Shown: positions 11,288-23,200, counted from the stretch's first letter. The stretch is 64,000 bases of DNA from Kuschelorhynchus macadamiae (GCA_030620095.1 JAUTXW010001621.1:186001-250000), one strand, 5' to 3'. The notes: a model not told the origin generated them from the sequence alone. Numbers and translations: made by a program.

Positions 11288-12971
11288 TGTAGCATTATAT
11301 TTTTCATGAGCTAAATTGTTTCATTTGGTGAACAGTTTAATTCACGCCGATATATATATTAGAAGTAATTTGGGTTGTCTATAAGTGGGATTTATAACGT
11401 AATATTTAATTTTAGGGTGGAAATGTCGTTTTCTTTATAATTTGTACATAAATCAAAACAAGTAATTTACTTCATATTTATTTTTACGTTGCCATCCAGA
11501 TAAAATCACAATATTTGCCAATCATTTTAATATTCAAAGCAGGTAAAGGAATTTTATATTTAATATAAACATATCCTTTTGGTACTCTCAAGTCATGGAT
11601 TCACGGCGTCGACGTCGGCTTGCGTTTCTACTTTCGGTTTTCAGTTGCAGTGTTGCCGAATCAAGTTAATGATTTTTCTTAAGTTTCATGGTGAATCTGA
11701 ATTTGCCGCTTCCTTTCACGAGTCACTTTACTGACTATTTCCGTGCTCGACGTTCTTGGTTGGCCAACGGACTTCATCCCTTGGTATCGTCATTCCCGTT
11801 TGTAGTCGAGGTACTTACAACACCTCCATGTGTTGATCCGAAGAAAAATCGGGAATCATCCCGAATATACCCAGTAGTGGTGATTTGAATTTTTGTTTCT
11901 TCGCATGGATTAACTATCTGCTTTATCTGAGAGCCAAAGTAAAGTTTGTGTTTTGGAGAAAACCTGGATTTTTATCCAGCAATCTTTGGCCATGTCGGAA
12001 TCAAACGTTTTGGAGTTTTTTTTTGTATAGTAACTTTGGGATTTAGTTAAGAATCCACATGGGAGTCGACTCCTAAGTTTTGGCATACCGTACCGTACCA
12101 TGAGTTATGAATTATGGTCTTAAAAGAAACGTAATCTGTTGTCCCGCCTAGACTTCTTTATTTGATCCAGTTCTGTTCGAAGGCTGTTAGTTCCAGACAC
12201 TGTAACTGTTCCTGTGATTTTGAAGTGATCCTCTTTTGATGTTTTGATGCAGGCCTTGAAGTCCTGACATCCCTGGAAGGATTTATAAAGGCCAGATAAA
12301 ATTATTTTATTAATTATCCATTTTTATTTATTTTTTTTACTACAAGCATTATTTAATATTATACATTTTTACATCTGATTTAAAGTTTAAACGATTTATG
12401 CTATTTAAAAGTGAACCAGTTAATTATTCTTTCTAACTTTCATTTATGTAACAATAATTAAAGGTGTTAAAATTATTAATGAGTTATGTGAACTATAGTC
12501 TACTATGGGGTTATTTAATTTTCTTTATGAAAATCTTGGCATATTAAATTCCTTTTTTTTTATTTAGAATTATCTTATTTAAATTGTACATTTGCTATAT
12601 AATATCATATTTTAATTTATCCTGCCCACACTCACCTAATTTTTATTTCAGTTTTTTTGCTATAGGAACTAGCTTAGGCTAAAGTTTATTTATTTTGATT
12701 TCGCGGTTTTCCTTTATTAAATATATAAAAAAAACAGCGTGGCGCCCTTTTAGTAGTCTATTTGGATTATGTAATGTATTTTTTTTAGATTTACTTTTGA
12801 TTTTAAAAGAACACACAGAAATTTAATAATTAAATTCTAATATCTAACATCAAAGTTAATTAAATAAAATTATTTTTCATTTACCCCCGAACCCATAGTG
12901 CTCTCCAGATGAAAAGCTGCCGTTAGCTGAGCGTAAAAAAAACTAGGGGTATGATATGCATGCATGACATG

Positions 12972-12974
<3 letters not shown>
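11286..12974. other. No confirmed gene; possible decayed LTR or exon-like piece
   Basis: 11590-12290 is more GC-rich than its surroundings. On the minus strand, 12272-12120 is an open frame of 50 codons plus stop just after a TTCCAG acceptor-like site, and 12101-11910 is another open stretch. Neither resembles a protein family I know. The minus strand at 12926-12885 is a 42-nt exon-like piece between an AG and a GT. Confidence 0.3.

Positions 12975-13032
<58 letters not shown>
12975..13032. repeat. (TA)n microsatellite
   Basis: TA dinucleotide tract of about 58 bp. Confidence 0.97.
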
Positions 13033-13036
<4 letters not shown>

Positions 13037-13084
13037 AAAACGAATAAGTATAATGTTAAGACTTGCTTTAGTATCAGTATCTCA

Positions 13085-13902
13085 CATCCCTTTTCGATTT
13101 CTGGCTTACCGCCGAAAATACTTGCGCCCTCTAACCCGGGTTTTAGAGACAGAAAGGATATGATAGAAACAGACAGTGCGGCTTTATTTAGATTTTTTTA
13201 GTTAAAGTAATGTTACGCTTTATTCAAAATAAATGTGTCCCAAAGAAATAAAGAAAATGTTTTACTTCACAAATTAATAAATTGATTCAATCAGGCTTTG
13301 GAAAAGCCCCAAGGCCAAACATTGGTCCTTTGAGCCGGATTGGATTGGATCCAAGATACACAGTTCATCAATTTAAGTTTAAGTTATTAATCAGGTACTT
13401 CGTAGCTAAAACACTCAAGAACGTGATACAATATTTTGTTATGACGTCATGACTCAAGAAAACAACTATAAGAAGTACAAGTTTGAATCTTAATTGCAAA
13501 AGTGAATTAGTCGATTACTAAAAGGCAGTTCAGTTCAAATTAGTTTTGAACATTATTCCACAAATCCATCTGAAGTTCAAGACATTGAGATTTGAACGTC
13601 ATGTTCATATTGCTCCGGATTTGTCTTTATTCTGAACAGCTAAAAATCATCAACCTTAGTTTGAGTTCTTAAACGTTACTGATTACAAAGATTCCATTCA
13701 GAGCGTTTATATAATATTTAGAAGAGGATAGAACAATCTAGAAAATTTTAGAAGAACCTAGATACTACAGGGTGAAAAGAATTAAGCCTATTAGAACATT
13801 CAGATCAAAAACTAAGGTAAGTCTAATTAGTTAAATTATTAAATATAACAAATGAATTAACTAAAGCTGTACAAATTTATAACTAGGGCTAAATTCGCAA
13901 CA
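13085..13902 (-). repeat. Candidate 3' LTR of the Gypsy-like element
   Basis: On the minus strand the Gypsy-like coding region ends at a purine-rich tract (complement of 13903-13915). This is followed at once by TGTTGCGAATTT, a plausible LTR start. A TATA-like ATATTATATAAAC lies about 190 bp further in, and an AATAAAG signal occurs near 13180-13250. The low-coordinate boundary is not determined, because no second LTR was found to compare with. The start at 13902 is better supported than the end. Confidence 0.4.
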
Positions 13903-13903
13903 T

Positions 13904-16557
13904 TGCTCCATTCCCAGAGTTGATCGACCCGATCAAACACAATCTATGTCTTGATAACGGGCTAGTCGATGGAGGTGCCCTACTTTTCATTTTCAACTCT
14001 TCTAAAACAGGTAAACTAGGTCATTCATCCGCGTACAAGCCCTCCCATGACTTCTACAGCTTTGTCGGCCGTCCCTTAGTTCTCTTTGGATTGTATAACC
14101 AAACTTCTTCACCGACATAACTCAGATCATAACATGATTCCATTATATTGCTCTGTATCCGTCATTTTTGGCGGACCTCTTCATTTTTTTAAATCTATGA
14201 GTAGACCACGAAGACCAAAGGCTTAAGTAACAGGTACCGTTCTTGCCTTAAGTGAAGACAGGGAACATTTAATGCTGCGAGATTTAAGACTCGCAGATTA
14301 GAAGAGGGAAAGGCATTTGCTCGTAGCACATTCCATAATAGAAACACTCTGGGGATAAAGGTGCGAACAAAGTGGGAGGTCTTTGCAGTTGGACGGTGAC
14401 AGGATGTGTGTGGGTCGATGCTCGTGTATCCCTGGCAAAAATGTATTTCTCTGCGGCGCTTTCTAATCTGGCGTACATAATTCGTGGCAGTTATCTTACT
14501 ATCAGAAGGACGCAAAGTAAGAAGATCGACTGGAAGCTGTAAATTGGATCCAAATATTACCATGGTCTTTTTCATTTGATTCATCAACTGTATAACGTCG
14601 GCAGCAGTGATGGGTTCTTAATTAAGTTTTGCATAGACTTCTGGTCATTTGCTACTGTGCTGCTAGCACAAAGTAACTCCCGGTCTTACTAACTGGAAAT
14701 GGTCCTGCTACAACTATTACAATTCATTCAAAGGGTGCCTGCACGTTGTACTGCTTCGTTTGCAACGCGTATGATTTTGCTGTCCTTTACAAGCGGCACA
14801 GTTCCCGCAGGTCCAGCACTAATTTCACATGTGTACGATTCCGCAATCAGTAAAACCTTTCTCGGACTCTCTCAAGAATCTTCAATACCAAAATTTGGTA
14901 ATTATGCCAAATACCACCAATAATGGAATTACTGGCAACGATGTCACCGATAAACATCATACCAACACTGTAGGTTTACACGCCTATTTCTTTATCGGCC
15001 GGATTGAGCTTCACTTGCCAATAACCACTTTTTATATCTAGGGTTATATGTACCCTGCTAAAGTATCCAAGGTGTCTTCAGTTATTAGTAAGGGGAACTA
15101 TCTTCGGAAGTCAACGCAGAATCTAGTAGAACTATCGTTATTTTTAACAAGCACTACTAGAGACGACCAGGGACTTTCGTTTGGTTCTAGGATGTCCTGT
15201 TTTATCATATCTTTAGGTATTTTATCAACTTTATGCCGCTTTGCCAAAGGTATTCGTCTTGGAGTTTTATTGCCGGTACATCACTAGTATTAATTCTATA
15301 TTGAACTCTGTTGGTTTTTCGTCGAGAGAGAAAATGTCTTTGATTGATTGACTCAGGTTGAGATGATTTCATCAGATCTTGTGGTACTTTAGGTAGAATA
15401 TTCGTATTTCCTAAAAGTGGTAAGCTTGTACCGGTAAATATTGTATTAGCGGGTTGGCAGGTTCCGATCTTTGCAGACTTTTTGATTGGCTGAGGATAAT
15501 CTTTAACGTTCATCTTTTAGTACAAATATCGTATTTCCTCTATATGGACTTAAGGTTCTTGCTGGGAATATTTCCTTTGAATGCAGTAGACAGTCTTGAA
15601 TTGGTTCGGACAAAATTACTTCTTTATCAAAGTGGTTAAGCATTGCTCACACTATACATTCCGAACTTGCAGGTAAAGTAGCATTTTCTAGCCAAACACG
15701 TTTAGTGGATTCATTCCTCTCTACCCGTTGTGGTAAGTCAGGTACAGATTCATGTTAATCCGTAATAGCAAGACCCAGTATAAAGTCGTGTCCCAGATTT
15801 ATTTCAGCTTTGTGTATTCCTTTTATAAGCATATTGTTACCATTGGTTGTTTCCAAGACATAGTTCTTTTATTAGTTTCTCTACAAGGAGTTAAGGCGCC
15901 GGGCTCGCTATGGTGTGTGTCGAACCAGTATCACATTCCCGACCGAACCTTTCCAGGTACTACCAAGCTAGAACTATTATTTTTTTGAAGACGAGACACT
16001 AATTTTGACGATGGTGAAGACTGGGGCATTTTCTGGTTATGTTTTGGATTTATATTGAGGGTACAGTGGCTCTGCACATGCTCTTTTTTTACACATTGTC
16101 ATCAACGGATGCCATTTCTCTGTCAAAAAGTTAAAGTTTTGTGGTCATTTTCTGGGTGCTTGACAAGCGTTTCTTGCAATTCTTCCAAAAGGTCTGCTAT
16201 GTCTTCAATGGTGGTACGCTCATCTGATGTATGGTTTATTTTTCGCAGTTTCTCTTGACTGCTAAAGGTTTTCTTAGCTGCAGCAAACTAAACGGCATAT
16301 GCGAGAACTTATGAGTCAGTCTAGCCATCCTTAGCGCCTGGTTGCTATTAGGATCACAAAGGCCTTCAATAAAGCTGCTAACTGCTAATTTGTGCTTAAT
16401 TTCCTCATGGTAGGAAGGATAAGTAAGGTGAATTAGCCATACGATATCTGCCTCATACTCCGTATAGTTTTCTAAAAATATGAAATGGTACAAATATGAT
16501 TTTTGGACGTGTTGTATTGCGTTACTATGTTCCCACTGCGTTTGAGCGCCCGAACCA
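13904..16557 (-). mobile_element. Ty3/Gypsy-like LTR retrotransposon, internally deleted
   Basis: Minus-strand order: a GGTTCGGGCGC stretch at 16557-16544 resembling a Gypsy primer-binding site, gag-like sequence, RT, integrase C-terminus, polypurine tract. Only about 420 bp separate the RT motif at 15041-15008 from the integrase tail at 14587, where an intact element needs around 2 kb. Most of RT, RNase H and the integrase core are therefore deleted. The 5' LTR was not identified above 16558. Confidence 0.75.
13910..16493 (-). pseudogene. Gypsy-like gag-pol relic
   Basis: The gag-like part (16493-16236) resembles the insect Gypsy capsid segment with HKLAVSSFIEGLCDP. In pol, 15211-15090 reads DILEPNESPWSS then RFCVDFR, followed by DTLDTLAG near 15060 and DIKSGYWQVKLNPADKE at 15041-14991. 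These are the ordered N-terminal RT motifs of Gypsy elements. The integrase C-terminal region follows at 14560-14470 (FGSNLQLPVDLL, NYVRQIRKRRREIH), then GEEVWLYNPKR and a KMKVxHLxRLARY-like end near 13940. The frames are broken throughout. No envelope-like reading frame was seen. Confidence 0.75.
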
Positions 16558-18432
16558 TATTATGTTTGGATCTTCTTACGAGTCAAAAAGGATTAGGGAT
16601 AATTAGAGACAGGATCCGATATTTTTTATAGAAATTTTAACGCAGTTTTCTGTTATTTTCAATCCTTTAAGCCAATTGAAATTGTATGCTATGTTAACTT
16701 TTTTAGAAGGGGCGTGCGGCCAAGAGGCCTCAAAAAGTATATGATACTAGAATAGAGTACAAAGAATTTGAAAATAATAATACGCTCCTTTATCTGAACG
16801 GACTTATATTTTTATAATACAGTACGCTTTATTATTATTCTAAACAATCACGCTTTGCTATCTGTTGTTCAAAAGAAGAATTATCAATAATAGGTTCAAT
16901 ATTCTAAACTGTAGCGAAAGTGCACACGCAGAAGCAGATGTAAAAAAATATTTTCTGCGCTCTTTTCATTAATTACTAAATGAAGGTGCATAATTTATTA
17001 AATACCTCTCCAACTATTAATAAAAAAATGAATTTTCCAAGATTTTTAGACAACCAGCAGAACGCACACCTAAATCCGCCAGTGCCTAAATTCTATACAA
17101 GTAATAAGGACAATGAAATACTTAAAAAACGGTCTAAAAGTACAATTCCTTGTTTAGTGCAGTTAGAAGAATGAAACAGTAGTAAAAGGGGGACAAAATA
17201 GATAACGGGATAGTAGATAAGAAAAGGGGAGATAAGAGTGAGTCACTGGGATCACAATAATTATTATAAATATGTCAAATAAAACGCCTACATTATAGAT
17301 AAAAGTATAATATGCAATTTAGGTAAGTTATTTGAAAATATGGAAAATCATTCATGAAATATCGCATGAGAAAAGCGGATTTACTTTAGATATATCATGT
17401 GTTGATAACTCGTTCAAATTATTAAAATCTACTGAAATCTTTACTTTGGTAGCACAAAGGTATAGAGTGGGCCACATTAGTATGATTAGAGAAGATTCTA
17501 AAAGTTAGGAAAAAGTCAGGTCAGAACCAACATCAAAAAATATTATGTCTTGTGCGCAGGATCATTTGGGAACCGTCAAACCGTTCGTTTCAAATTTGTA
17601 TCAGAAATGAAAAACTGACATCAAATTGAAAAAAAAAATTGACATCGAAATATTGTAGAAATCATTGGCGTAGATACTTGTTTTTTTATTATATATAATT
17701 TTTTTATATTATAATACATACCAGAAACGGCGAAAGACCTTTAATTTTTTTTACTGTATAAAGGGGTGAGGCAGTCCTCTGAACACGAAAAAAAAATTAA
17801 AAAACGGTGAAACCCATCAATTTTTTTTTATATTTGATTACATAAAAATAACTAACTAGCGTATCTCTAGTGGGATTAAACAGTTTTCTGAAAATGAAAA
17901 AAAAAATATCTTTTAAAAGCATGCTTTTTAAAAAACGATGACACAAGTTAACATTTTCTCATCATTTTGTGTAATAAAACATTTTTTATTCACAATACAG
18001 GGTAGTCCTAGAAGGATGAGAAAGTCCCCTGAAAACGAAAAAATTATTTCAAAAGCGTTTGACTATTTTAACAAATGGTGAAAAACGTTATATTTCTTTA
18101 ATTTTTTTGTGCATAAACATATTTTTCCCACCCTCCAGGGAAGGGATATAAAGCAATTCCCAAAAAACGATAATATGTTATTATTTTTAAACCGGTTCAA
18201 AAAGCAATTTCTTTTTATTTTAAAAACTTAATTTTTTTTTTAAAACAGCAAAGCACGTAAAATTTAATATATTTTTTTAAATAAACTCAAGCTCGAGAAA
18301 ATTACTGACGTAATACATATACCGAAAGTAAGTACTGTGTTTGCCAAAGCACATTTTCTGATATGATTTACGATATATGACAAATATTTAATACCATATT
18401 TTTTATAAAGATATAATAAGAATGGAACTTAC
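16558..18432. other. No confirmed gene; probable intron sequence
   Basis: A 64-codon open frame at 16980-17174 (+) resembles no family I know and may be chance. The stretch 17640-18330 is T- and A-rich with loosely repeated blocks of the type CGAAAAAAT...AAACGGTGAAA. It directly follows the splice donor of the exon at 18433-18588, so in that gene it would be intron. Confidence 0.45.
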
Positions 18433-18588
18433 CAATGCCGGCCATAAAACAGTACCGTGGCCGAAAGGATCTCTTCGGTCCGCCCATACAAGTGCTTGTT
18501 CTACGAGAAAAAGATGGAATAGTTTGTCCCGATATACACTTATCCATTCTCTTCTTTGCCATTCAACATCGTCATATTCCACTAAAAC
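18433..18588 (-). CDS. Probable internal exon of a KDM3/JMJD1-like histone demethylase gene
   Basis: On the minus strand a pyrimidine-rich tract TTCTTTTTCAG ends at 18589 and the exon runs to 18433, followed by the donor GTAAGT (18432-18427). The 156 nt give exactly 52 codons in phase 0 at both ends, without a stop. The peptide begins VLVEYDDVEWQRREW, continues with FLVEQALVWADRRDP, and ends VLWPAL. This matches my knowledge of the conserved N-terminal segment of animal KDM3 (JMJD1) proteins, with VxVEYDD-EW-RREW, FLVE-xLVWA-R-DP and WPAL in that order. KDM3 enzymes demethylate H3K9 in the nucleus with a C-terminal JmjC domain, which is not in this window. No neighbouring exon was found, so the introns are long or the rest lies outside. 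The codons are more GC-rich than the flanks. Exon reality is well supported; the family name rests on motif recall. Confidence 0.72.
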
Positions 18589-18845
18589 CTGAAAAAGAAA
18601 AGTTGTATTATACTTTACTCAAAATTATTCAATCGTCAGTAAGCGAGATTGTTGACATTTTATAACCCTCCAAAGTGACAAATTTTCATTTTTCGATGTC
18701 TCGAAAGATTCATAGAGATTTGTGAACAATCCAAATTTGTAAATATATAAAGGTTGTTACATTTCAAAAAATGATACTTTGATGTGCCACGATTTATGAC
18801 TAATGCGTTTGAATTTAACTATTTTTGATACCTTGTATTTTATAT
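18589..18845. other. No gene seen (upstream intron)
   Basis: Follows the acceptor of the KDM3-like exon on the minus strand and runs to the LINE insertion. Confidence 0.5.
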
Positions 18846-19954
18846 ATATTGGACTGTAACCAGCATGGTTTCTATAAAAAACGTTCTGTTCTAACAAACT
18901 TGGTACCGTTCACTCTAAGTGTTTGCGAAAGTATGGAGGAGGGTTTGGATACCTGCGCCGTGTACACTGATTTCTCCAAGGCATTTGACAAAGTTCATCA
19001 CCCGACATTGATAAGAAAGCTTGGCTATTTCGGTGTGCACGGGGCACTTCTTCAGCTCCTTCAAAGTTATTTAGACGGTAGAAGCCAATTCGTAGCTCTT
19101 AACAATGCAAAATCTGAGTGCATATATGTAACATCGGGGGTGCCTCAAGGGTCACATTTGGGTCCCATTCTTTTTAGTATATTTTTGAACGATATTGGGG
19201 AATGTTTTACTAACTCTGGTTGTTATCTATGCGGACGATCTTAAAATATTTACAACTATTAAAAGTCAAAATGACATTATTCAACTGCAGAGGAATATAA
19301 CTAATTTCTGGGATTTTTGTACTTTGAATAGGCTGCACGTCAATCTCGATAAATGGTATGCTATTTTGTTTTCTAAAAAAGTTGCTCAATTAGATTTCAC
19401 GTTGGATATTCTTTTGAATAATGTCAAATTAAAATTTGTTGATACGGTGAAACACTTGGGAGTAATTTTGGACTCCAAATTGTTGTTTGAGACTCATATA
19501 GAAACTATTGTTCAACGGGCACAAAGAAATTTAGGTTTCATATTGAGGAAGACTAAGGGTTTTTAAAACATTCGGTTTTTGATTAATTTGTATAATGCCA
19601 TAGTCAGACCTATTTTGGTGTACTTATCTACTGTTTGGAATCCATTATACCACAAATATATGAATAGGATTGAATGTGAAATATTTTGATGTTTTGTTTT
19701 TATACAAAGTCATTAATAATCTTGTTGATTCTCAATATTGTAGAAGCTATATTTTCTTTAACGCAAATTCTTATGTACTTCGCAATAGGCGACTCTTTGA
19801 TATTAAAATGTTTCATTCTAACTATTTTTCAAATTCTCCTCTGATTAGATGTACACGAACTTATAATTATGTTTCTCAGTTAGACGATAATCTTGATATA
19901 TGTGCTAATAACTTGAGACTTTTTAAGAGATTGGTTAGGAAAAACTGTTACTGA
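18846..19954 (+). pseudogene. Jockey-like LINE reverse transcriptase relic
   Basis: The first frame (to 19244) carries NQHGFYKKRS, then TDFSKAFDKVHH and SGVPQGSHLGPILF. A frameshift near 19215-19230 moves to the second frame (19195-19566), which carries YADDLKIF and VKHLGVILD. After a stop at 19564, a third stretch (19670-19954) encodes a C-terminal portion ending in a short basic tail. The motif order and spacing fit the Jockey/I superfamily RT thumb and palm. The endonuclease and ORF1 are missing. At least one frameshift, a stop and a probable deletion near 19675 make it non-functional. Confidence 0.85.
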
Positions 19955-20113
19955 ACATTGCTTTCGTGCTTATTTGTAATTTTTTTTTGTATAGTGTTTT
20001 AGGGTAACTCGTTTCACCGATATTTGTTAATATTGTAAATCTAATTTGTGTCATCCAGTAATAGAGCAGCTGCGACTGTCTGTTGGATGGCCATTTTTCT
20101 AAAATAAAAATAA

Positions 20114-20116
<3 letters not shown>
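18846..20116 (+). mobile_element. Jockey-like non-LTR retrotransposon, 5'-truncated
   Basis: The copy starts in the middle of the RT domain and ends with a 3' UTR and an A-rich tail AAAATAAAAATAAAAAA that runs into (TA)n. A 5' truncation with an intact A-rich 3' end is the usual product of target-primed reverse transcription. No target duplication could be fixed because the right flank is a microsatellite. Confidence 0.85.

Positions 20117-20176
<60 letters not shown>
20117..20176. repeat. (TA)n microsatellite at LINE 3' tail
   Basis: TA tract of about 60 bp directly continuing the A-rich tail of the Jockey-like LINE. Confidence 0.96.
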
Positions 20177-20183
<7 letters not shown>

Positions 20184-20965
20184 CCTAATTTAAATTGGGA
20201 TTGAGGTGTTTTTAAATAGTTCCGTAATTATTTATGTAAAGTAAACTAACTTTTTAAAAGAGATTTTTTTCAAAACCGTAAAAAACATTTTACAAAGATA
20301 TTAAATATTTTTAATTTTTCATTAAATGTTATCTCCTTTGGTTTAAATTGGGTGGGATCGATGTCAAAACATAATGCCCACCCAACCTAAACAATGATAA
20401 CAGAAATTTTTTTACTAACTACTTAAACCACTTTCTTGCTACTGTAATATTCAGTGATAATACAGGGTCCTTCCTCCCACCTGTCTTCTGATGTAGCTTA
20501 GTGAACAATTTAATTAAGATTTTTAAATTTTGAATACTTATACATATACAGGGTAAAAGTAATGCCAAACCTAAGTTATAATTTTTCAATGAAACATCCT
20601 GTATATTATATGTTTGGGTTATACTCGGAAAAATACGCACAGTTTTCCAAACAGAGTCTCAATATATAATAAAATACAGGGTATTCCATTTAAAAAATGT
20701 CTGCTATAGAAACTATTTCTTTTACCGTCGAGCTACCTACATCTTGTAGTATATCCAAACACAATTTTAACATATTATAATTTTTAAGCTAACACTCAAT
20801 GAAGCTAAAAACAATTTAAATGTCACTTTTATTTTCCGAAGTATTTCGTCTAAGAGTTTTTATTGAAACACCCTGTGTAAATGCCAAAAAAACTCAATAT
20901 CGATTTATATAATGACAAGATAGAACAAAAACGGCAAATACAAAATTTCTGTCATAAATACAACC
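20177..20965. repeat. Composite of short dispersed repeat pieces with ACAGGGT/ACCCTGT ends
   Basis: The blocks ATACAGGG (20460), ATACAGGGT (20549), CATCCTGTATATTAT (20594), TACAGGGTATTCCATTTAAA (20676) and ACACCCTGTGT (20869) resemble the CACCCTGTATATTATACG block inside the mariner TIR at 25018. They may be fragments of related Tc1-like termini. No coding. Confidence 0.5.
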
Positions 20966-21323
20966 ACTTAGACCTAGGGGTAAGCCGCTGGGGGTATTGT
21001 GGTGTACAACTGCTAGGCAATGCGGGGCATTGTCGAGCACTGCAAGGCCTTATCGGACATTGCGGGGCATTATCGAGCATTGCGAGGGATTATCAGGTAT
21101 TGTTAGGTGTTATTTCTTCCTTTAAAACAATTGCACTATTTATATTACAGGGTTTAGAGTACCCACTCAAATTCTTTTTTATCACGCTTTTATTATTAAG
21201 TTCACTTGGAAGCTCATTTGTATATGTATAACTAAATAAGTATGTGTGTAAACAAATTTACTTGTAATTGTCATATCGATTTGAAGTTTTGCAAGTCTGT
21301 TATTAGTAAGATAATGCAATAAT

Positions 21324-21490
21324 TTAGATATACTTGCAAAATTTCAAATAGATACTACAATGGGGAGTAGGTTAAAATTGACTGGTACCATTTGGTACCA
21401 TCGATCATATGGATGGTACCAAATGGTATCAGCCGATTTTAACCTACTCCCAATTGTAGTATCTATTTGAAATTTTGCAAGTATATCTAA
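21324..21490. repeat. Near-perfect hairpin (foldback) of about 167 bp
   Basis: Two arms of about 80 bp, starting TTAGATATACTTGCAAAATT and ending with its reverse complement, meet around GATCATAT near 21407. I count about four mismatches, mostly transitions. The arms are rich in GGTACC (ACTGGTACC, TTTGGTACC). A diverged extra copy of the right arm follows at 21537-21606. Confidence 0.92.
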
Positions 21491-21536
21491 TGGGGATAAC
21501 ATTCAATTTAGTACCATCAAGTTGATCTGCTTAGCT

Positions 21537-21606
21537 CGATGGTACCAAATGGTACCAATCGATTTTAACCGTCTTCTAATTCTTGTAAAAATTTGACAAG
21601 TGGATA
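21537..21606. repeat. Diverged extra copy of the hairpin's right arm
   Basis: Begins GATGGTACCAAATGGTACCA and continues ATCGATTTTAACC, paralleling 21412-21490 with substitutions. This implies duplication within the hairpin region. Confidence 0.7.
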
Positions 21607-23200
21607 TACATTCAAATGACAATACAATAATTTGGAAATACAGACCTGATCTGATCAGCTCAACGATACCCAATGATGCCGGTGGTACCAGCTAGTAAAC
21701 CACTCGTGTTTTGAGGAGTCCAATACATTACCATTAATATGGTAATGATATTTTATTACCGAATTTAACTAAAAATAAATTATAGTTTTAAAAAACTAGA
21801 AAACACGCTTTTGTGACTAACGCACTAACAAAGATAAAATAACTAAATGTGCATGCTTTTCATGCTTTTTGAATACGTTTCTTGTTTTTTTTACTAAAGC
21901 AAATATTTTCCAAATAAGTTATATTTTTTTGTGCTTTTTAGTATGCTACTCACAAAAGCGTGTTTTGTTGTTGTTTAAACTGTCTATATATTTAATTAAA
22001 ATACTAAACCAGATTTGTCAGCAAGTTCGTGAGAGAGTTGTATTCTACCCATTTACATGATTTTTTTTAAAATAATTGTCTGGTTACTATAAAACCAATA
22101 GGTTTTACTTCAATAACATATCTGGACGATGTGGTGAATGCGCCCGATATTCTTATAATTCCACTGGAAACTCAACGCGCCATCTAACGGAAAAGGCAGT
22201 GTTCAGTATTGAACCGGGAATCAAAATACGTAAACATAAAATCGTTTTATTTCAGCCATTTATTATATAATGTACACATTTGTTTTCAAACCCAAAGAAT
22301 GTTTTGTTAATTTTTAGTTTTTATTTTGTTATAATAGAAACTACATTTACGGGATACTTATTTAAATACTGGGTCATTCAACGAAGACTATGTGAGAAAA
22401 ACCCAAATTTAACATTTTACTTATTTTTTGCCATAAATTAAAATTCCCATGGACACAAAAGAACTACAACACAGAAATTATACTTTTTTAATGAAACTAC
22501 GTATTTCTTATTTGAAATCGTTGCATGTCTTTACTTATGATTTGGTCAGAAGAATGAACATTTATAATTATTTTAAAATGTGTTTTTAAAAAACTTGAAA
22601 AATGAGAGTATCGTAGCAGGTAACACTCGGGGGACAATGATTAAACTTAAAAAGTCGAAGTTATCCAGCATTTTGGCTTACTTAATAATAATGGATTTCA
22701 TTAAAAACTATACTTTTTATGTCTAAGCTTTTCGTTTCCGTCATTTTATCAGCTTCAAATTCTTCTGACTATTTTAGTTTTCTCATATAAAAAAGTTAAG
22801 CAGAGAAAATAGCCCTGCTTAGTTTTCGTTGTATGACCCTATACAAGAATAGTTTAGTTTTAGTTATTATTTTGTTGTATACACAATATAGTATTATACT
22901 AAGTACTTTATTGTTATGTCTGTTACCTCAGAAAATATAATTCTGCTTTTTCACCCTTAAACTGTATTATGACTTCGATTCTTACACTTTACGGTTTCCT
23001 TGAGTTTTTATACCGAATTCTAAATTACCGTTCATTTAGCAACCTTCCATTCGTTGGAAATAAACTCGTTAAAATTGAGGGAATTTCAGGGCATTGCAAA
23101 GAATTAAGGGGCATTGTGAGGCATTGCGTAGAATTTTGGGCTTTGTTAGGCATGAGTATACATTATTTTGGCCAGCGGTCTACCCCGTGACTTAGACCTA

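Larger units (their letters stand above)
20974..23189. mobile_element. Putative 2.2-kb TIR element, mostly non-coding
   Basis: The left end CTAGGGGTAAGCCGCTGG (20974-20991) and the reverse complement of the right end, CACGGGGTAGACCGCTGG (23172-23189), form a TIR with 14 of 18 matches. An ACTTAGAC direct repeat lies just outside at 20966-20973 and 23190-23197, continuing to ACTTAGACCTA if the next bases are counted. An 8-bp duplication and ends starting C(A/T) suggest hAT, but the class is not settled. Short GCATTG-rich subterminal runs lie at both ends (21017-21105; 23090-23130). Inside are a hairpin at 21324-21490 and a faint zinc-finger-like reading (CGECARYSYNSTGNSTRHL, 22120-22190, +) that could be a BED-finger remnant. 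Confidence 0.6.

Noticed and set aside
16558..16900. 5' LTR of the Gypsy-like element
   Set aside because: No similarity to the candidate 3' LTR at 13085-13902 could be seen.
16980..17174. 64-codon plus-strand gene
   Set aside because: No family, no support from neighbours, and a length common by chance in AT-rich DNA.
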